47,078 nucleotides of DNA, taken from the NCBI RefSeq assembly GCF_051233685.1, contig NZ_JBAMMY010000286.1, positions 1 to 47,078 on the forward strand, written 5' to 3'. A program made the translations under genes and the position numbers. The DNA comes from RPRI01 sp051233685. GTDB lineage: Bacteria > Desulfobacterota > Desulfobacteria > Desulfobacterales > RPRI01. Below, piece after piece: positions 40,789-47,078 of the stretch (position 1 is the stretch's first letter; each line of letters begins with the position of its first letter). Below the pieces are notes generated by a model that saw nothing but the letters and a program-made list of their open reading frames with translations, searched no databases and was not told where the DNA came from.

Positions 40789-43700
40789 TATATTCCCCCT
40801 GCCAGCAAGGCATCTATTTTGCTGGTAATTTGATTATCTTCATAATAATTGAGCTGGATCGCCTGCCTGGGACATACGCTTGCACATACACCGCAACCCT
40901 GGCACTTGGCGTCATCTATTTCGATAATCTGTTTTTCAATATTAAATACCGGCACGTCAAATGGACAGGACCGGACACAGGTGAGACATTTTACACAATG
41001 TTCCGTATCCACCTGGGCTGTAATCGCCGAAAGTTTAATTTGAGATTTGGACAGAAACGTTGTTGCCCTGGATGCGGCAGCCTGAGCCTGTGCAATAGCC
41101 TCCGTTATCAGTTTGGGACCATGAGCCGTACCGCATACGAATATACCCTCTCCCGGCATATCAACCGGCCGCAGCTTAACATGCGCTTCTATAAAAAACC
41201 CTTCAGGATTGCGGTTAAGCTTCATTATCCTGCAAATATTTTCCGTATCTTCGGCTACCACTCCTGCGCTTAAAGCCACCAGATCAGCGCAAATTTCAAG
41301 GTTTTTTTGAAGAATATGGTCTTTTACCGTAACTATCATTCCTTCGGAAGAAGATTCCACCTGCGGCGGATTATCCTCTTCAAAACGGATGAAGATGACA
41401 CCTAAATTTCTTGCCTCAGTATAATAGTCTTCCATTAGCCCATATGTTCGGATATCTCTGTAAAGCACATAGACATTGGTGTCAGGATTCAGCTTTTTTA
41501 TCACAATGGAGTTTTTAACAGCATTCTGACAGCATATTCTGGAACAGTTTTCATTTTCTTTATTTCTGGAACCAACACACTGAATCATTACTACTGAGTT
41601 AAGACCGGCAGCTCCTTTATCTTCAAGAATATCTCCAAGCTGAACCTGGGTTACTACACGCGGATCTTCATTATAGGAATATTCTATAGGGATATATTCC
41701 TTGGCGCCGGTTGCGATAATGATAATGCCATGTTCAATCTTTTGCTTTTCCGCCCCGACGGTTACTTCAGTTGTAAAATTTCCCTTATATCCTGCAAAAT
41801 CGGTTATGCGGGCATTGGTAATAACTTCAATATTTGCATTTGCCCTGACCTGTTCCACAAGATCTTTCACATAAATTTTGACGTCTTTTCCTTCAATGGT
41901 ATGATGAAGCTTAAGGGAAAATCCGCCCAACTCAGATTCCTTTTCAAGCAAAAACACCTTGAATCCCTGTCTGCCAAGACCGAGAGCGGCATTCATTCCT
42001 GCGACTCCACCGCCGATAACAAGAGCCTGCTTGTTTACCGAAATAACTTTTTCATTCAACTGCTTCAATGTAGCAGAACGTGCTACCGCCATCCTGACAA
42101 GATCTTTTGCTTTTTGCGTGGCAAGTTCGGGACTCTTGGAATGTATCCATGAATTCTGGTTTCGTATATTTGCCATTTCGAACAGATAACGATTAAGACC
42201 GCAGGCCTCTAATGTTTCCATAAACATCTGCTCATGGGTTTTAGGGCTGCACGAAGCCACAACCACCCGGTTAAGCTTGTGCTCTATGATTTTTTCCTTG
42301 ATCTTATCCTGGGTATCCTGAGAGCAGGTAAAAAGGTTGTGATCTGTGAAAACAACATAAGGAAGGGTTCCTGCATATTCGGTAACTTTAGGAACATTAA
42401 CAATTCCGCCGATATTGATACCGCAGTTGCAGACAAATACTCCGATTCTAGGGGTTTGTCCAGCTACATCCTGTTGATCAGGAATCTCAATAGCTTTAGT
42501 TTCAGTGCCACGGGCCTCCACGAGATCACCACCTGCCATACATGCAGCTGCGCTTGCTTCAGTAACGGAACTTGGAATATCCTTTGGGCCCTGAAATACA
42601 CCACAGGTATAAACACCGGGACGTGAAGTCATAACCGGTGTAAATGGATCTGTGGTAACAAAATTATATTTATTCAGCTCAATTCCCAGTTGTTTGGCCA
42701 GTACTTTTGATGTTTCAGGAATCTGGAGCCCAACGGACAGAACCACCATGTTAAATGTTTCTTCAAGAATTTCTCCCGCCTCGTTTGCAAAACGTACGGA
42801 AAGATCACCGGTTTCAGGAATTTCCGTTATTGTGTGAATCCTTGCTTTGACAAATCTTACGCCGTCTTTGTCTTTGGCTCTGAGATAGTATTTCTCATAA
42901 TCCTTTCCGAAAGAACGGATATCCATGTTGAATACTACACAGTCAAGTTCGCCATGCACATGTTCTTTTGCTATCATGGCTTCCTTGATCGCATACATGC
43001 AGCATACGGAAGAACAGTAACCGTTTCCGCATTTATTGGTATCGCGGGAACCTACACACTGCAGCCATGCAATTTTTTTCGGTTCTTCCCTGTCCAGAGG
43101 CCGGCATAAATGTCCGAAATACGGCCCGGATGCGCTTAGAATACGCTCAAATTCTTCGCTGGTAACAACATTGGCGTATTTCCCGTAACCCAGAAAATCC
43201 AGTTTGGAAGGGTCATAGCCCTCGCTGCCGGACGCAAGAATTATGGAACCCACTGTCAACGTGGATTCGCGCTCAACATCATCGTAGCGGATGGCTTTTG
43301 CAACGCACATGCTTTCACAAAGACCGCAACCGATACATGTATTGGCATCAATGCCAAAGGCCAGAGGAACAGCCTGCGGATATTCAATGAATGTTGCCCT
43401 GCGCTCGTCCAAACCCTTATTGTAGCGGTTAATGGCAGTTACAGGACAGTGACGCGCGCATTCCCCGCAGCCCGTACAGATAACAGGATCAATATAGCGG
43501 GGACGGTTAACCAGGGCAACGGTAAAATTTCCCGGCTCGCCTTCAACCGATTTTATTTCACTGTTTGTAATTATATTAATATTAAGATGCCGGCCGACCT
43601 CGACCAGTTTGGGCGAGATTACTCACATTGCACAGTCATTGGTAGGAAATGTCTTATCCAGCCGGGCCATCATCCCGCCGACTGTCGGCAGCTTATCTAC

Positions 43701-43811
43701 AAGATGCACATAATAATCCGAATTTGCCAGATCCAGCGATGCCTGCATACCGGCGATGCCGGCTCCAACCACCATTACAGACCCGCTGATTTTATCTTTA
43801 TCCGATCCCAC
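40788..43811 (-). CDS. hdrA: Selenocysteine-containing fused double HdrA
   Basis: A 1007-residue flavin and Fe-S protein read through UGA at 43623-43625 (Sec63). The first half has an FAD motif (VVGAGIAGMQASLDLA, about 13-28), the HdrA signature LDKTFPTNDCAM-Sec, two ferredoxin sites (CTGCGECARHCP, CIGCGLCESMC, about 110-165) and the CGNGYCSSVCCMYAIKEA motif. The second half has the HdrA N-domain (VCNCGINIGG, about 460), a second FAD motif (VIGGGVAGMNAALGLG, about 600), CSRICCQNAVKNS and two C-terminal 4Fe-4S sites (from about 939). Double HdrA proteins with one flavin per half are candidates for electron bifurcation. GTG start with AAGGAG 6 nt upstream. Confidence 0.92.
43590..43607 (-). promoter_or_regulatory. 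Candidate SECIS element of hdrA
   Basis: CUGGUC, loop GAGGUC, GGCCGG (6 bp including two G-U pairs) starts 15 nt after the UGA; the loop is 21 nt downstream. The loop contains AGGUC, the same bases as the apical loop of the Escherichia coli fdhF SECIS. Confidence 0.6.
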
Positions 43812-43828
43812 GGTATCTCCTTCTCAAA

Positions 43829-44578
43829 TTATAGCGCTCCGAAAACCGGAACACTGTTTTCATGGCCTTTAAACTCAACCATGCTGGTTTTTTCCATATC
43901 CGCCAGAAGATAGGAAATCTGTTTCATCTCCAGCCCGGTTCTGCTGCTTATGCTTCTAACGGATGTAAACCCGGCAATAATAGCCTGACGAATAAGCCGA
44001 ATCTTGTATTCTCGTTCCAGAACGGAATCCAGAACAGATTCAAATTTTTCTCTTTCCCATTTTCGGCCGTAAACATCGCCCTTGGTCAGAAGTTTAACTT
44101 CTTTTCCCACCATCCAGCGCACAGTTTCAGCTTTTAAAGTATCCTCCGCAGCGTTTAGTTCAAGTTCATACATAGCCGGTTCAAATTTGCCCTGCTCTTT
44201 AATGCTGTTTATAACTGCTGTGGATATATCAACAAATCTCTGAGCTTCAGCAGAGGACAGCCAGGCAAGATGCAGCCTGTTTTCACCAATGCCGGAAAGC
44301 TTCAGAAGTTTCTGGGTCATAATAATCTTTTTTTCAGCTTGAATATTACCTTCCAGGTAATGGCAGTCGCCGAAATGTCAGCCGGCCACCAGAACACCGT
44401 CAGATCCGTTTTTCAATGCCTGAACAACAAAAAGCGGATCTATACGCCCGGAACACATTACCCGGACCGTTCTTAGATTGGAAGGGTGCTGAATTCGCGA
44501 CACCCCTGCCAGGTCAGCCCCGGCATAGGCACACCAGTTGCAAAGAAAAGCAACGATTTTGGGTTCAAAGTCTGTCAT
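43829..44578 (-). CDS. mvhD: Selenocysteine-containing MvhD (long form with extra C-terminal domain)
   Basis: A 249-residue MvhD read through UGA at 44378-44380 (Sec67). The N-terminus keeps FLCNWCAYAGADLAGVSR and VMCSGRIDP. The Sec is in V-L-V-A-G-Sec-H-F-G-D-C-H-Y, where the family motif is G-C-H-x-G-D-C-H-Y. After the MvhD core, about 100 additional residues (ETVRWMVGKEVKLL..., IRQAIIAGFTSVRSISSRTGLEMKQISYLL) look like a helical, winged-helix-type module absent from the short paralogue. I prefer the ATG at 44578 (GGTGA upstream) over that at 44590. Confidence 0.9.
44345..44361 (-). promoter_or_regulatory. SECIS element of long mvhD
   Basis: AUUACCU, loop GGA, AGGUAAU form a perfect 7-bp stem starting 16 nt after the UGA, with the loop 23 nt downstream. 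Confidence 0.8.
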
Positions 44579-44608
44579 AATTTTCACCATAGAAATTGTA
44601 TAACGTTA

Positions 44609-47078
44609 TCACACAGCTGCGCTTACCGCAGCCATTATTTGCTTGTCTCTGAAATGCAGCATATCAATAGCTTTCTGCGGACAGCTTGCTGCACACAAAC
44701 CACACCCTTTGCATGATGCAGGCACATTTTTCGCCCTCTGTCCTTTACCTTCAAAATCTTCCATTATAATCCCACCAAAGGGGCAAATTTCAGCGCAGAG
44801 ACCGCATCCGATACATTTTTGAGCATCAACTTGAGATACCAGAGGAGAAATTGTAATTGTGTTTCTTGAAAGAATAGTAACAGCCCGACCGGCTGCAGCA
44901 TAAGCCTGGGAAATGGATTCATCCAATGGTTTGGGATAATGAGCCAATCCGCAGATAAAAAGACCTTCTGCAGCAAAATCAACCGGTCTTAATTTTGCGT
45001 GAGCTTCCATAAAAAATTTTTCTGAATTAAGGGGTAATTTATATACTGAAGCCAGATCTTCGTTTTCCCTGGGCTCAATGGCTGTCGCAAGATTTACCAA
45101 GTCCGCCTGTATCTGAATATTTCTTTGTAAGATAGGATCAAATACAGTAACTTCCAAACCTTTATCAGCCGCTTTAACAACAGGTTTATTGTCTAATGTA
45201 TAGCGAACAAAAATTACACCTTTTTCTCTGGCCTTTTTATACAGCTCTTCTTTTTCTCCGTAAGTTCTTATATCTCTGTACAGGACAAATACATCCGTAT
45301 CAGGGTGTTCTTCCTTAATGGAAACAGCCTGGGAAATAGCTGAGGTACAACAGATCATGGAACAATAAGGCCTGTTTTCATCACGTGATCCGACACACTG
45401 AATAAATACCACGCTTTTGGCATCTTTAAGTTTTTCAGGCTGATGCTCAAGGTCATGCCAGGTAGTAACGGATGGATGCTTTCCGTAAAGGTATTCGTCC
45501 GTTACTGTGGCTTTTCCGCCTGTCGCAACTATGGTAACACCATGTTTGACCGTATGATCAGTGCTGTTTGCCACTACATTTGTTTCAAAATTGCCGACAA
45601 AACCGGAAGCATCTTTTATTTCTGCATTAAGCAACAGATTGATATTAGGATGATTTTCCACTTTTTTGATTATACCGGAAAGAAATTCCCGGACATCCTG
45701 GCCATCCCATGTTTTTATCAGATCTTGTGCAGAACCTCCTAAAACATCTGATTTTTCAATAAGAGTTGTTGGGAAACCCTGATCCGCCAGACATAAAGCT
45801 GCGGTCATTCCGGCAACACCACCGCCTATCACCAAACCTGATTTTTCCACATCTACCAATATATCAGGTATGGATTCCAGAAGAGCGGCTTTGGAAACCG
45901 CCATTTTTAATAAATCCTTGGCTTTTTGGGTAGCTTTTTCCTTTTCATTCGAATGAACCCAGGTACATTGGTTTCTGATATTAGCCATTTCAAACAGATA
46001 AGGATTAAGCCCTGCATTACGGATAGTCTCCTGAAACAACGGCTCATGCGTTTTTGGAGTGCATGCTGCAACCACAATCCGGTTTAAGTTATTACTTTTA
46101 ATAACATCGACTATTTTAGTCTGGGTATCATTGCTGCATGAAAACAGGTTATCCTCAACATGAACCACACCTGGCAATGATTTTGCGTACTCTACGATTG
46201 CCGGAACATCTGCAACTCCGCCAATATTTACTCCGCAGTTGCATACAAAGACACCTACGCGCGCCTCCTGATCCGCTAATGATTTTTCTTCCGGAAAAAT
46301 TTTATCTTTGACTAAAGTTCCCCGCGAAGAGGAAAGACTGATTCCGGCGCCGCATGCAGCAGCGCTTGCTTCCATAACCGAATGCGGAATATCTTTGGGA
46401 CCCTGAAAAATTCCGCAGGCATAAACGCCGGGTCTTGATGTCATAACCGGCTCAAAAGGTTTTGTAACTGCAAAATTGTATTTATCAATTTCTACATCAA
46501 GTTTTTTTGCAAGCTCCACAGTAGATTCCGAGACCTGAAGGCCTACTGAAAGAACAACCATATCAAATATTTCTTCCCGGATCTGGCCTTTATCATCAGC
46601 ATAACGAAGTTTTAAAGCTTTTTGTTCACCAACTTCATCTATCGTGTGAATACGTGCATTAATGAATCTTACACCTTTTTCATCTTTGGCACGGTTATAA
46701 TATTTTTCATAATCCTTACCAAAGGTTCTGATATCGATATTAAATATTGCACAATCCAGATCACCATTGGCATGTTCTTTTGAAACCATTGCATCTTTTA
46801 TGGCATACATGCAGCATACTGAAGAACAGTAACCGTTTCCGCATTTATTGTTATCTCTTGAACCGACGCATTGCAGCCAGGCAATTTTTTTAGGTTCTTT
46901 ATTATCGGACGGCTTGAGTAAATGACCACTTGTAGGCCCTGATGCGCTTAAGATTCTTACAAATTCAAGGCTGGAAATAAAATTAGGATTGGTTATATAA
47001 AGATAGAATTCAACGAGCACCGAAGCATCATATGTATCGTATACCGGACATATTATTACGGAACAGATATCAATCTGT
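44609..47078 (-). CDS. hdrA: Second HdrA paralogue, 5' part beyond the window
   Basis: The frame stays open to the right edge, so the start and any Sec site of the PTNDC region are outside. The visible 822 codons repeat the layout of the neighbouring double HdrA: SASGPTSGHL, CGNGYCSSVCCMYAIKDA, VCNCGVNIGG, a second FAD motif (VIGGGVAGMTAALCLA), CSMICCTSAISQA and two terminal 4Fe-4S sites (CIGCGLCAEICP, CKGCGLCAASCP). It ends in TGA-TAA, a true double stop. It is 30 nt upstream of the long mvhD. The first about 45 codons at the edge are unusually divergent. Confidence 0.9.
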   Translation of the reverse strand, partial: QIDICSVIICPVYDTYDASVLVEFYLYITNPNFISSLEFVRILSASGPTSGHLLKPSDNKEPKKIAWLQCVGSRDNNKCGNGYCSSVCCMYAIKDAMVSKEHANGDLDCAIFNIDIRTFGKDYEKYYNRAKDEKGVRFINARIHTIDEVGEQKALKLRYADDKGQIREEIFDMVVLSVGLQVSESTVELAKKLDVEIDKYNFAVTKPFEPVMTSRPGVYACGIFQGPKDIPHSVMEASAAACGAGISLSSSRGTLVKDKIFPEEKSLADQEARVGVFVCNCGVNIGGVADVPAIVEYAKSLPGVVHVEDNLFSCSNDTQTKIVDVIKSNNLNRIVVAACTPKTHEPLFQETIRNAGLNPYLFEMANIRNQCTWVHSNEKEKATQKAKDLLKMAVSKAALLESIPDILVDVEKSGLVIGGGVAGMTAALCLADQGFPTTLIEKSDVLGGSAQDLIKTWDGQDVREFLSGIIKKVENHPNINLLLNAEIKDASGFVGNFETNVVANSTDHTVKHGVTIVATGGKATVTDEYLYGKHPSVTTWHDLEHQPEKLKDAKSVVFIQCVGSRDENRPYCSMICCTSAISQAVSIKEEHPDTDVFVLYRDIRTYGEKEELYKKAREKGVIFVRYTLDNKPVVKAADKGLEVTVFDPILQRNIQIQADLVNLATAIEPRENEDLASVYKLPLNSEKFFMEAHAKLRPVDFAAEGLFICGLAHYPKPLDESISQAYAAAGRAVTILSRNTITISPLVSQVDAQKCIGCGLCAEICPFGGIIMEDFEGKGQRAKNVPASCKGCGLCAASCPQKAIDMLHFRDKQIMAAVSAAV

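Noticed and set aside
39031..44590. The split ORFs of hdrA, both mvhD genes and the CCG protein as pseudogenes or assembly errors
   Set aside because: All four interruptions are UGA, none is a frameshift, each falls on a family cysteine position, and each is followed by a SECIS-compatible hairpin. Selenocysteine is the simpler reading.
44609..44611. TGA at the end of the second hdrA as selenocysteine
   Set aside because: It is followed immediately by TAA in frame and occurs after the normal C-terminus.
1..47078. tRNA or rRNA genes
   Set aside because: No T-loop/acceptor pattern or rRNA segment was recognised in the intergenic regions. A covariance-model scan would be decisive.

Overview
This window is most likely from a complete-oxidising, sulfate-reducing-type Desulfobacterota (Desulfobacteraceae-like) bacterium. 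That is an inference from three things: a MetF-MetV-Hdr-MvhD methylenetetrahydrofolate reductase operon (Wood-Ljungdahl pathway electron transfer), heavy selenocysteine use in that operon, and a PEP-CTERM/exosortase-type exopolysaccharide operon in an AT-rich Gram-negative background. No rRNA, tRNA, phage or CRISPR array was recognised.

Layout. 1-663: mostly non-coding, with a perfect CRP/FNR-type palindrome, a long AT hairpin and one doubtful small ORF. 664-7413 (minus): an exopolysaccharide operon (export protein, outer-membrane barrel, chain-length regulator, ExeA-like ATPase, tyrosine autokinase), preceded by a sugar aminotransferase. 7458-15192: dnaE, guaB, tsaC, a Spy/CpxP-like periplasmic protein and a prepilin peptidase. 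15586-26604 (plus): housekeeping genes lon, tsaB, ileS, lspA, lgt, holA and pyk. 26784-31005: a MacAB-like exporter (adaptor, ATPase, two FtsX-type permeases). 31013-31734: the scar of a deleted MotA/MotB-like pair. 32016-37086: a small membrane protein, a possible sigma-54-driven small RNA, a DUF882/M15-like peptidase, an IdeS-like cysteine protease with a PEP-CTERM tail that carries an amber codon, a lytic transglycosylase and an EEP-family phosphoesterase. 37271-47078 (minus): the metF operon, running off the right edge.

The most notable system is the 37-47 kb operon. Four consecutive genes look broken in a naive reading, but each is continuous through one in-frame UGA. Each UGA replaces a cysteine that is conserved in its family, and each is followed by a hairpin whose apical loop begins 20-23 nt after the UGA, as expected of bacterial SECIS elements. 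The proteins are an HdrC/CCG fusion (Sec in the E-C-G-H motif), a short MvhD (Sec in the N-terminal cysteine motif), a fused double HdrA (Sec after PTNDC) and a long MvhD (Sec in the G-C-x-x-G-D-C-H-Y motif). The two MvhD paralogues use Sec at different positions. A second HdrA follows. With MetF and MetV this resembles the MetFV-HdrABC-MvhD complex of Moorella, but rebuilt with at least four selenocysteines.

A second theme is intergenic repeats. At least seven spacers hold tandem heptamers in different sequence families, several of them enclosed by inverted repeats. One 141-bp MITE-like element has 28-bp terminal inverted repeats and a perfect 8-bp target duplication.
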